Below, piece after piece: positions 28,686 to 36,921 of a DNA stretch of 53,052 nt. The stretch is from Planctomycetota bacterium. Lineage in GTDB: Bacteria > Planctomycetota > UBA1135 > UBA2386. Each line of letters opens with the position of its first letter. The first letter of the stretch is position 1. The notes under the pieces are model-generated. The model saw only the letters and a program-made list of their open reading frames with translations, ran no database searches and was not told the DNA's origin. Location of the stretch: NCBI GenBank assembly GCA_016235155.1, contig JACRLW010000019.1:1-53052 (forward strand). The letters are read 5' to 3'. Made by a program: the position numbers and the translations under genes.

Positions 28686-29407
28686 AGACGGACCCAGCCC
28701 CGATGCGGCCCCGCATCCTCGTCGTCGACGACGACCCCGACCTGCTCGCCGGGCTCGAACACAACCTGGCGCTCGACGGATTCCTCGTCGACTCCGCGCG
28801 CGACGGCGACGAAGCGCTCCACAAGCTCCGCGCCGGCGGTCACGACCTGATCGTGCTGGACCTGATGATGCCGCGCGTCGGCGGCATCGACGTCCTCCGC
28901 GCGATGCGCGCGGAAGGCATGAAGACGCCGGTGATCGTGCTGTCGGCGAAGAACGCCGACCGCGACAAGATCCGCGGGCTCGAACTCGGCGCCGACGACT
29001 ACGTGACCAAGCCGTTCGGCGTCGAGGAGCTCGAGGCGCGCATCCGCGCGGTGCTGAGGCGATCGCAGAGCGGCGCGGCGACCGGTGGGCGCGACATCTG
29101 GCGCTTCCCCGACCTCGTCGTCGACTTCCGCCGCTTCACCGCGACGCGCGACGGCGTCGAACACCAACTCTCGCGCTACGAGGCGGAGATCCTGCGGATG
29201 CTGATCGCGCGGCGCGGTCAGGTCGTCACCCGCCGTGAGTTGCTCACGGAGGTGTGGGGCTACACGCACGTGCCGAACACGCGCACCGTCGACAACCACG
29301 TCGCGCGCCTGCGCAAGAAGATCGAGCAAGACGTCGACGCGCCGGTGCACGTCGTCACGGTCCACGGCTTGGGCTACCGCTTCGACTCAGAGCCCACCGA
29401 GTCCTGA
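28682..29407 (+). CDS. OmpR/PhoB-family response regulator
   Basis: A 241-residue two-domain regulator. The receiver domain has the acidic pocket VVDDDPD (16-20), phosphoacceptor D60 in VLDLMMPRVGG, the switch residue region VIVLSAKNADR and K in YVTKPFG. The C-terminal winged helix (LSRYEAEILRMLIARRGQVV, then NTRTVDNHVARLRKKIEQD and HVVTVHGLGYRF) is the OmpR DNA-binding type. It is the cognate partner of the kinase upstream, with an ATGA overlap. A short gene for a secreted protein follows one base after its stop. Targets are not visible; autoregulation of the operon is likely from family behaviour. Confidence 0.95.
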   Translation: MKTDPAPMRPRILVVDDDPDLLAGLEHNLALDGFLVDSARDGDEALHKLRAGGHDLIVLDLMMPRVGGIDVLRAMRAEGMKTPVIVLSAKNADRDKIRGLELGADDYVTKPFGVEELEARIRAVLRRSQSGAATGGRDIWRFPDLVVDFRRFTATRDGVEHQLSRYEAEILRMLIARRGQVVTRRELLTEVWGYTHVPNTRTVDNHVARLRKKIEQDVDAPVHVVTVHGLGYRFDSEPTES

Positions 29408-29408
29408 G

Positions 29409-30230
29409 ATGCCGCGCCAGTCAGACCTGATCGTCGCCTTGGCCCTCGCGGCGACCGCCTGGGCGCAGCAGCCCGCGCCGCCGATCGCAGCGTCCCGCCC
29501 GGCGAGCTTCTGCGAGGCCTGGCTCCGCGAGCAACTCGATCGCGATGCGGGCGTGGTCCGCGCCGCCTATGCACGCGCCGCCGCGGACGAGCCGGATCGG
29601 GAAGCGCGCCTGCTCGCGCTCGCGGGACTCGTCGAGGTCGAGCGGGTGCTCGGCGGCGATGCCGAAGCCGAGCGCGCGATGGCGATCCTGCGCGAGCGCT
29701 TCCCCGCCGCCTTCCAACGCACGTCCCTCGCACTCGAGCTGCCGCGCGCCGAGTTGGAACTCACCAAGGCGCTCCCGCCGCACGACCCGGCGCGTGAGCA
29801 GGCGATCCAGAAGCTCCGCGACGCGAGCGAAGCCTTCTCCGGTCGACGCACCGACCTCGGGCGCTGGGTCGAGTTCGTCGTCGTGCGACGGCTCGAGACC
29901 GAGGCCCAGGGCGCCCGCGCGGATTCCGGCGCGACCGAGAGCAGGCCCGCGCCGGCGGCGCTGTCGACCTGGCGCGAACACGCGGTGCGCATGCTCGCGG
30001 CCGGTCGCTTCCAGGACGCGGAACGCCTGGCCTGGCGCATCCGCGGCGACGACGGCGGGTCCTCGCCCGCGGCTGCGCTCGACGACCTGCGCGCGCGTAC
30101 GGATCTCGGCCGTTCGGAGCGCGAAGCGCTCGACGAACTGGCGCGGAAGCTCGCGGACTGGGAGCGGGCCGGCCGCGGCACGGATGCCGCGCGCGCGCGC
30201 GCCGCACTGCCCTATCCGCGGTCACGCTGA
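29409..30230 (+). CDS. Secreted helical protein of unknown function in the metalloprotease/two-component operon
   Basis: Starts at ATG 29409, one base after the regulator stop, and encodes 273 residues. MPRQSDLIVALALAATAWAQ is a signal peptide with cleavage after AWA or AQ. The rest is almost entirely helical and charged, with Ala-rich amphipathic stretches such as VVRAAYARAAADEPDREARL and LVEVERVLGGDAEAERAMAI, compatible with TPR-like or helical-hairpin folds. I recognise no family. As the last gene of the operon it may work with the periplasmic sensor region of the histidine kinase, which also looks helical. Confidence 0.75.
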   Translation: MPRQSDLIVALALAATAWAQQPAPPIAASRPASFCEAWLREQLDRDAGVVRAAYARAAADEPDREARLLALAGLVEVERVLGGDAEAERAMAILRERFPAAFQRTSLALELPRAELELTKALPPHDPAREQAIQKLRDASEAFSGRRTDLGRWVEFVVVRRLETEAQGARADSGATESRPAPAALSTWREHAVRMLAAGRFQDAERLAWRIRGDDGGSSPAAALDDLRARTDLGRSEREALDELARKLADWERAGRGTDAARARAALPYPRSR

Positions 30231-30252
30231 CGGCGCGAACCGCGGGGCCGGC

Positions 30253-30672
30253 TCAGCGCTTCGTTTCGCCGCTGTCGGCGTCGAGGCCGTCGTCACCCTT
30301 CTTGTTGTCGAACCAGGTGCCGTTGTAGTAGTCGAGCGGCTCGATCTCGGGGCCGTAGGGGTGGATGTCGGCGACGCCGTAGACCGGGAAGAGGCAGAAG
30401 TCGACGGCGTGGATGACGCCGTAGATGCCGTGCTTCACCGAGTGATAGAAGTAGGCGGGAATCGTCGCGAGGACCTGCGTCGGAGGCCCGCCGCCGAGCC
30501 CCTCGCGGACTCCGTCCGCGGTGGAGACGGCATCCGTGCCGCCGCCATAGATCATGGTCAGGGGCGTTGCGACGGTGATGAACAAGTCCTTGCCGGCTCG
30601 GCGGAACGTGCCGCAGCTCGTGAGCATCAGGGCGAGGAGGATCGCGGGAATCGACAGCGTGCGCAGGTTCAA
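30253..30672 (-). CDS. Lipoprotein, YceK/YidQ-like
   Basis: A TTG start (30672), nine bases after GAGG, opens a 139-residue protein. The signal peptide MNLRTLSIPAILLALMLTSC ends in lipobox LTSC, so it should be lipidated on that cysteine. The mature part contains ATPLTMIYGGG, YFYHSVKHGIYGVIHAVDFC and FPVYGVADIHPYG. The short size, the D-x-C-x-F-P-x-Y-x-V-x-D pattern and the lipobox resemble YceK/YidQ family lipoproteins, which lack a known function. It is convergent with the preceding operon and divergent from the NYN gene. Confidence 0.8.
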   Translation of the reverse strand: MNLRTLSIPAILLALMLTSCGTFRRAGKDLFITVATPLTMIYGGGTDAVSTADGVREGLGGGPPTQVLATIPAYFYHSVKHGIYGVIHAVDFCLFPVYGVADIHPYGPEIEPLDYYNGTWFDNKKGDDGLDADSGETKR

Positions 30673-30776
30673 AGGGACGGACCTCGAATCGGGCGCCAGA
30701 GGGGCGGAGGGGAGCGGAGAATGAACCGCCGCGGCCTTGGCGCATCAAGAGCGCGCTCGACTTTCCGTCCGGCACC

Positions 30777-32279
30777 ATGGCCGCTGGATCGCCCCGCGGG
30801 CCCGGGCTAGTCTCGCTCGCCCCGCGATCCGAGCAGACACGTTCCGAGCAGGCAGGAGTGAACACGAGCGACTTCGGCGCCAACGTCTTCGACGAGAACC
30901 AACGGCGGCTGGCAGCCGGCGACGCCGAGCCGGCGCCGTCGGATCGCCGTCCGCGGAAGCGCGGTGCGCGGCGCAAGAAGACCGACGCGGAAGAGCCCGC
31001 CGCCTTGGATTCCGGATCGCCCGGCCCGGCGCCGGTCGACGCGCGGATCGACGCGGTGCCGGAACTCGCACCGCCGGCCTTCGCCGACGAAGCTCCCCCG
31101 CCGCCGCCGTTCGCGGCGCGGTTCGACGAGCCGCCGATCGCCGAGATCGGACCCGCGCGCGACGACGTCGCCGAGGCCCCCCCGGACGATCGCGGGCCGT
31201 CTCGCCGCCGTCGCCGTCGCTTCGAACGCGAGGTCGACGCTCCCCCGGCCGACGCGATCGCAACTCCTCGGCAGGACGAAGCGCCCGTCGAGACCGCCCG
31301 CGACCGCGAGGATGCGCCGTCGCCGCCCGCGACGACCGAAGCACGCGAACCAGAGCCGCGCCCGGAATCCCCAGGCGATGCGCACGGCAGCGAGGACCCG
31401 GCACGCCGCCGCCGTCGCCGCCGTCGGCGCGGACGCCGCGGCGACCGCGAGTTCGTGGCGCGCGACGACGCTCCGGGCGACCTTGCCCCGCGCGACGACG
31501 CCCCACGCGACGACGCCCCGCGCGAGCGGAGCGAGGACGGCGATGACGACGACGCGCGCGATGAGCGGGAACCCGCCGCCCGCGATGGCGAGGACGGCGA
31601 CGGCACCGACTCCGACTCCGGCGTCGAAGTCGACGCGGAAGCGGACGTCGTCGAATCCGCCGATCGCGACGGACCGGCGCGCGCCCCGGACTTCCGAGCC
31701 CGACGCGACTTCGATCGCGAGCGGCATCCCCGCGATCGCCGCGAGTTCCGCGAGCGCGAACCGCATCGCCAGGCGCCTCCGCAACAGCCGCGGATCGCCC
31801 GCGCTCCGGTCCACGTCCCGACTCCGGAGGGCGAGACGCGCGGCGCGCGCATCGCGATCCTGATCGACCTCTCGCACATCCAATCGGAGGCGGGCCGCCT
31901 CGACCGCGAGATCGCATGGGGCCGGCTCGTGCTCGGCCTCGGTCGCGGTCGCCATCTCGTCCGCAGCATCGCCTATGCGACGGACGACCGCGCCGCTCGC
32001 GTGCGGTCGACCCTGTTCGGGAGCGGCATCGACGTCCAAGTCGTCGACCACGAGCGCGTGGTCCCGGTCGCGATGGCGGTCGATGCGATGGCGCTCGCCT
32101 CGCGCGTCGACGCCGTGGTCCTCGTCCCGGCCTCCGACGACCTGAGACCGATGGCGCGGGCGCTCGCCGGCCAGGGCGTTCGCGTGGAGTCCGCCGACTT
32201 CACCGCGGTCGAACCCGGTGCCGCTGCGGTCGCGCAGGCCCACCACCGGCTCGGCGCCGAATGTCTCTTCGCACCCTGA
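30777..32279 (+). CDS. NYN-domain (LabA/DUF88-like) putative RNase with long disordered charged N-terminus
   Basis: The C-terminal 150 residues form a NYN/PIN-like domain. ARIAILIDLSHIQSEAGR holds a first acidic residue (about D364), VAMAVDAMALAS a second, and LVPASDDLRPMARAL the third pair (D454-D455), followed by GQGVRVESADF. The family cleaves RNA with a metal centre. The first 350 residues are low-complexity, rich in Arg, Asp, Glu, Pro and Ala, with short R-R-R-R-R-G-R runs as in RNase E-type scaffolds. ATG 30777 is used; GTG 30858 (start of VNTSDFGANVFDENQ) is a plausible real start. It overlaps the EF-hand gene by 19 bases. Confidence 0.78.
   Translation: MAAGSPRGPGLVSLAPRSEQTRSEQAGVNTSDFGANVFDENQRRLAAGDAEPAPSDRRPRKRGARRKKTDAEEPAALDSGSPGPAPVDARIDAVPELAPPAFADEAPPPPPFAARFDEPPIAEIGPARDDVAEAPPDDRGPSRRRRRRFEREVDAPPADAIATPRQDEAPVETARDREDAPSPPATTEAREPEPRPESPGDAHGSEDPARRRRRRRRRGRRGDREFVARDDAPGDLAPRDDAPRDDAPRERSEDGDDDDARDEREPAARDGEDGDGTDSDSGVEVDAEADVVESADRDGPARAPDFRARRDFDRERHPRDRREFREREPHRQAPPQQPRIARAPVHVPTPEGETRGARIAILIDLSHIQSEAGRLDREIAWGRLVLGLGRGRHLVRSIAYATDDRAARVRSTLFGSGIDVQVVDHERVVPVAMAVDAMALASRVDAVVLVPASDDLRPMARALAGQGVRVESADFTAVEPGAAAVAQAHHRLGAECLFAP
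31461..31520 (+). repeat. 15-bp repeat units in the NYN gene
   Basis: Units close to CGCGACGACGCCCCA occur at 31461-31475, 31491-31505 and 31506-31520, coding for RDDAP repeats in the disordered N-terminal region. The spacing of the last two is exactly 15 bases, so slippage would keep the frame. Confidence 0.7.
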
Positions 32280-33112
32280 ACCCCGCCCGCGTCGCGCTCG
32301 CGTTCGCTCTCGCGACGGGCGCCGAGGTCCCCGCGCAGGAACCCGCCGCGCCGGAGGTGCCGGAGATCCTGACCGAGCTCGTCTACCACGAGGCGCGCAG
32401 CCTCGCGTTGTTCGCGGCGTGCGACAAGAGTCTGGACGACCGTCTCGACGTGTTCGAGTTCGGCGCCGCGTTCGTCGACCTCGAAGATCCGCGTGACCCG
32501 TCGATCTTCCGGAAGGTCGACAGCGACGCGAGCGGCTTCGTCGAGTGGACCGAGTTCGACGTGCGTCTCGCGCAGTCGATCGAACGCGTCGGTCAGATCC
32601 GCGTGCGGCCGGTCCGCCCGGTGAGCGACGTGCGCGATCCGACGATCCCGCCCCCGCCGATCGATCCGACCGAGCAGATCCTCGGCCGCTTCGACGTGGA
32701 CCACGACGGCCGGCTCGGTGTCGACGAGTTCCGCACCTTCGTGATGCGCGCGGATCTCGATCCGAGCGTCGTCGAACGACTCACGGTCCTCGACACCGAC
32801 CGGGACGGCACGCTCGACGTGCCCGAACTGGCGCCGGTGATCCAGGCCGCGCCGTCGATCTGGCAACGCCTCGCTCCCCACGAGCGCGAGATCCGCGCGA
32901 TGCCGAGTGAGTTCCGCGCGATCGACGTCAACCTCGACGGCGCGATCGGCCGCAGCGAGCTCGAGGTCGGCCTCGCGCGGATCCACCCGGCCATCGCGGT
33001 CTGGGCCAAGCGCGTGATGGCGGATGCCGATCGCTCGCGCGACAACACGCTCGGTCCGCCCGAATTGACCACGGCGGCGACGACCGCGCGGCGACGACTC
33101 GAAGCGAAGTGA
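32261..33112 (+). CDS. Exported EF-hand protein
   Basis: The ATG at 32261 lies inside the last 19 bases of the NYN gene. The product has 283 residues with signal peptide SLRTLNPARVALAFALATGA ending near VPAQ. It contains several EF-hand calcium loops: KVDSDASGFVEWTEF, RFDVDHDGRLGVDEF, VLDTDRDGTLDVPEL and AIDVNLDGAIGRSEL. A last degenerate one, DADRSRDNTLGPPEL, also fits. The spacing of the Asp/Asn/Glu ligands fits functional loops. Exported EF-hand proteins of this kind are common in planctomycetes; their role is not known. Confidence 0.85.
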   Translation: MSLRTLNPARVALAFALATGAEVPAQEPAAPEVPEILTELVYHEARSLALFAACDKSLDDRLDVFEFGAAFVDLEDPRDPSIFRKVDSDASGFVEWTEFDVRLAQSIERVGQIRVRPVRPVSDVRDPTIPPPPIDPTEQILGRFDVDHDGRLGVDEFRTFVMRADLDPSVVERLTVLDTDRDGTLDVPELAPVIQAAPSIWQRLAPHEREIRAMPSEFRAIDVNLDGAIGRSELEVGLARIHPAIAVWAKRVMADADRSRDNTLGPPELTTAATTARRRLEAK

Positions 33113-33177
33113 CGCGGACCGGAGCCGCGTGCCTTGCGCGCCGTCGTGCCCGCGGCACGATCCCTCGGCTCCCCGCA

Positions 33178-36100
33178 ATGAGAACCCTCGCACTCGCCGT
33201 CGCCGCGTTCCTGGCGATCGCGCCGATCCGCGCCCAAGCCGCCCTCGAACCCGCCGAGGTCGCGGCCTTCGCGGAAAAGGCGGCGGGCCGCTACTCCGCA
33301 GCACTCGATGCGTTCCTCGCCCTCGCCGCGGCGGCACGCCCGAGCGACGAGGCGTCCGCGGCGCGCGCTCACGTCGCGCTGGACCTCGCGGAGTTGCTCG
33401 GCGGACGGCTGGGCACGCACGACCTCCGCGCACGGATGCTCGAGATCGCCGCGCGCGACGGAGTCGCGGCGCACCCAAGACTGCGCGACCACGCGCTCGG
33501 CATCGCGCTGACCAGAGCGCACGCCGAGGGCGATCTCGCGGGAGCCGTCGCCCTGCAGCGCGAGGTCGGGGCGCTCACGACCTGGTGGGTCTGCGGTCCC
33601 TTCGACAACGAACGCGGCGCGGCGTTCGGGCGCCCGCTGCCTGCCGAGCAGGGCTTCGATCCGGAAGCGACCTTCGACGGCAAGAAGCGCCCGATCCGCT
33701 GGCGGCCCCTGCCGGTCGCCGAAGCGCCGGGCGGCGTGCTCGACCTCGGCTCGCTCCATCGACCGCAAGAACAAGTCGCCGTCGTTCTCGCGTGCGCACT
33801 GGTCGCCGAGCGCGACGTCGACGCGCTGCTCGCGCTCGGCTGCGACGGCTCGTTCCGCGTCGCCCTCGACGGCAGGACCCTCGCCTCACACGACGCGCAG
33901 CGCGCGTTCGCGCGCGACCAGGACCACGTCCTCTTGCCGTTGCGCGCCGGTCCGAACCTGCTCGTGGTCACGGCGATGGTCCAGGACGGACCACATCGCG
34001 TCGCCGCGCGGCTGCGCGCGCTCGACGGCACCCCGCTGCCCGACGTGCGCGCGAGCGACGCCGTCGCCGATCTCGTCGCTGCGGCGACCACCACGCACCG
34101 CGACGCGGAGAGCGCCCTGCCCCGCTCGTCGCTCGATCACCTGCTGGCGCGCGCCGGCGACGGTTCCGCGGGCGACGCGCTGCGCGCGGCGACGATCCTG
34201 TTGCTCGAACATCCCGACGAGCCGTCCACGCGCCGCGACCGGGCTCTGGCCGAACAGGCGATGCGCGCGATCGGCGTCGACCAGCGCTGGATCGCGACCA
34301 GCGTGCACGCCGCAACGCTCTTCGTCGCCGGCGAGGCCGAGGAGAAGGACGAGAACCCGCGACGCCACGCCTACGAGAGCCTGCTTTCGGACGCGGACGC
34401 GTCGCGCGCCGGAACGCAGGTCGAGATCAAGAAGAACCTCGCCGAGCTCGAGCTCGAGGGTGCGCACGCCGCGGGGCGCGCGGAGGAACTCGCGCGGCAG
34501 GCGCTCGCGAGCGAGCCGGCATTCGCGCCGGCGCGGATCGTCCTCGCCGATGCGTTGATCGCGCAGCGGCTCCCGCTCGCCGCCGAACGCGAACTGTTGC
34601 GCGCCGCCGAGCCCGATGCGCGCGGTGACGTCTCGCCGCTCGCCTTGCGCCGAACCCACGACGCGTTGGTCCGCGCCGGCCGCATGGCCGAGGCGGAAGC
34701 CGCAGCGCGCAAGTCGTGCGCGGTCGACGGCGATCCCGCCGCGCACGAGCGGCTGGCCGAGATGCTGCTGCGGCGCGGCGCGACCGACGAAGCCCTCGCC
34801 GCGTTGCGCGCCGCCGCGCTGCTGTGGCCGTTCGCGACCAACCTCCACGCCCGCATCGCGCGCGTGCACGAAGCCCTCGGCGATCTCGACGCCGCGGCGG
34901 CCGCGCGACGCATGGCGCTCGTCGTGTGTCCGGAGGACGCCGATCAACTCGTCGAGCTCGCGCGCATCGCGGCGCGCCGCGGCGATCGCGACGCGCAGCG
35001 CGAACTGCTGCGCGGCGCGCTCGAGCTCGAACCGAACCGGAAGACCGAGGCGCGCCTGCTCGAGTTCCTCGAGGCGGATCAGGTGCCGTTCCACCGCGCG
35101 TACGAGATCGACGCCGCGCAGGCCCTCGCCGAACGCGGGACTCCCCCCGCCGACGCGAGCACCGCGCACGACTCGCACTTCTGGGTGCTGCGGCAGGTCG
35201 TCGTCCGCGCCTACCGCAACGGCACCGCGAGCCGCTACGAGCACCAGATCGTGCGCGTGCTCGGCGAGCGCGCGGTGCGACAGTTCGCACGCTGGCAGGT
35301 GAACCACGACCCGAGCGAGCAGCGCGCGCGCATCCTCTCGCTGCGGGTGCAAAAGACCGACGGCCGCGAACTGCGCCCGAAGCTCGGCGGCGCCTTCGCG
35401 CAGCTCCCGCCGCTCGAAGCCGGCGACGTCGTCGACGTCCGCACGCGCGTCGACGATGCCGCGCCGGGCTTCTTCGGCGACTACTTCGGCCTCGTGCACT
35501 CCTTCGTCGCCCCGGACGGCCAGCCGGTCGCGCGCAGCGAACTCGTCGCCGTCCTCGATCCGGGCCGTGAGTACCGCACGAGTTCCACGCAGGGCGCACC
35601 CGACCCGACGACGACGCACGGCGAGGACGGCATGACGATCATGCGCTGGTCGGCGACCGACTTGCCGCGTCGACTCGACGAGGAGCACGCGCCGGGATGG
35701 CTCGAGTCGTCGCCGATCGCGCGGATCACGACCTGGCGCGACTGGGATGCCTTCGCCGCATGGTGGTCGAACCTGATCAAGCGACAGAGCGAGGTGACTC
35801 CCGCGATCCGCGCGAAGGTCGCCGAGCTCACCGCGACCTGCCGCACCGACGACGAGAAGATCGCGGCCATCTACCGCTTCGTGACGACCGACGTCCGCTA
35901 CAAGGCCTGGGAGTTCGGGGTGCACGGCTACCAGCCGTACGACGTCGCCGCGATCTACGAGCGCCGTCACGGGGACTGCAAGGACAAGGCGATCCTGCTC
36001 AACGCGATGCTCGGCTTGTGCGGCATCGAGGCCTGGCCGGTGCTGATCCGCGCGGAAGAGGAGCGCGACACCGACGACCTCACCCTGCCGATGGTCGAGC

Positions 36101-36921
36101 AGTTCAACCACTGCATCAGTTGGTTGCCGGGAACGGCCGACCGTCCGGCGCGCTTTCTCGACGGCACCGCGACGCTGCACTCGATCGAGACGGTCCCCGA
36201 GATGGACCAGGGGGCGCACGTGCTCGTCGTCCGCGGTGAGAAGGCGCAGCTCGAGACCGTGCCGTACGTCGCCGCCGAGGCCAACGTCGCGACCGACACG
36301 ATGTCGGTCGTGCTCGGACCGAACGGCCGCGGCGAGGCGACGATGGTCTGGGAACGCGCGCGCAACTCCGACACGCCGCTGCGCGCCTTCCTCGCGAACG
36401 AGCCCGGTCGTCAGGCCGAGAACCTCGAACGCATGCTGCAGCCGGTCCTCGGCCGCGTCGCGGTCGGCGACGTGAAGACGAGTGCCTTGCTCGACCCGTC
36501 GGCCCCGCTGCGCGTCGAACTGCGCGTCACGGCGGAGGACTTCGCGAGCGCGCAGAACGGGCGACTCGTGATCGACGGGAAGTCCGCGGGCGAACCGCTC
36601 CAACGCTGGACCACGTCCGCCGAGCGCACGCGACCGCTGCTCCTGCCGGTGCCGCGTCGCGAACTGCGCACGCTGGCGATCGAACTGCCGCCGGGTCTCG
36701 TGCCGGCGGCGCTCCCCGCCCCGGTCGAACTCGACACGCGGTTCGGACGCTTCGCGATGCGCTGGACCAGGGACGGCCGCATCCTGCGGATGGAGCGCGA
36801 ACGCACCCTGCGCGCGCCCCGCGTCGAGGCCGCCGAGTACCAAGAGTTCCGCGAGTTCGCGGCGCGCGCGGACGCCGCCGACCGCTCGAGCATCACGATC
36901 GAGAAGGAGGACCGCCGATGA
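33178..36921 (+). CDS. Exported TPR + DUF3857 + transglutaminase-like protein (triad intact)
   Basis: A 1247-residue protein with signal peptide MRTLALAVAAFLAIAPIRAQ. Residues about 25-630 are a long array of TPR-like helical pairs (for example LRRGATDEALAALRAAALL and EALGDLDAAAAARRMALVV). DUF3857 starts at about 640 (ASRYEHQIVRVLGERAVRQF). A transglutaminase core follows: AAIYRFVTTDVRYKAWEFG, ERRHGDCKDKAILLNAML (Cys about 934), EQFNHCISW (His about 978) and FLDGTA (Asp about 995). All three catalytic residues are present, so it may be an active peptidase or transamidase acting outside the cytoplasm. ATG 33178 is chosen for the signal peptide. It is coupled by ATGA to the paralogue downstream. 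Confidence 0.85.
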   Translation: MRTLALAVAAFLAIAPIRAQAALEPAEVAAFAEKAAGRYSAALDAFLALAAAARPSDEASAARAHVALDLAELLGGRLGTHDLRARMLEIAARDGVAAHPRLRDHALGIALTRAHAEGDLAGAVALQREVGALTTWWVCGPFDNERGAAFGRPLPAEQGFDPEATFDGKKRPIRWRPLPVAEAPGGVLDLGSLHRPQEQVAVVLACALVAERDVDALLALGCDGSFRVALDGRTLASHDAQRAFARDQDHVLLPLRAGPNLLVVTAMVQDGPHRVAARLRALDGTPLPDVRASDAVADLVAAATTTHRDAESALPRSSLDHLLARAGDGSAGDALRAATILLLEHPDEPSTRRDRALAEQAMRAIGVDQRWIATSVHAATLFVAGEAEEKDENPRRHAYESLLSDADASRAGTQVEIKKNLAELELEGAHAAGRAEELARQALASEPAFAPARIVLADALIAQRLPLAAERELLRAAEPDARGDVSPLALRRTHDALVRAGRMAEAEAAARKSCAVDGDPAAHERLAEMLLRRGATDEALAALRAAALLWPFATNLHARIARVHEALGDLDAAAAARRMALVVCPEDADQLVELARIAARRGDRDAQRELLRGALELEPNRKTEARLLEFLEADQVPFHRAYEIDAAQALAERGTPPADASTAHDSHFWVLRQVVVRAYRNGTASRYEHQIVRVLGERAVRQFARWQVNHDPSEQRARILSLRVQKTDGRELRPKLGGAFAQLPPLEAGDVVDVRTRVDDAAPGFFGDYFGLVHSFVAPDGQPVARSELVAVLDPGREYRTSSTQGAPDPTTTHGEDGMTIMRWSATDLPRRLDEEHAPGWLESSPIARITTWRDWDAFAAWWSNLIKRQSEVTPAIRAKVAELTATCRTDDEKIAAIYRFVTTDVRYKAWEFGVHGYQPYDVAAIYERRHGDCKDKAILLNAMLGLCGIEAWPVLIRAEEERDTDDLTLPMVEQFNHCISWLPGTADRPARFLDGTATLHSIETVPEMDQGAHVLVVRGEKAQLETVPYVAAEANVATDTMSVVLGPNGRGEATMVWERARNSDTPLRAFLANEPGRQAENLERMLQPVLGRVAVGDVKTSALLDPSAPLRVELRVTAEDFASAQNGRLVIDGKSAGEPLQRWTTSAERTRPLLLPVPRRELRTLAIELPPGLVPAALPAPVELDTRFGRFAMRWTRDGRILRMERERTLRAPRVEAAEYQEFREFAARADAADRSSITIEKEDRR

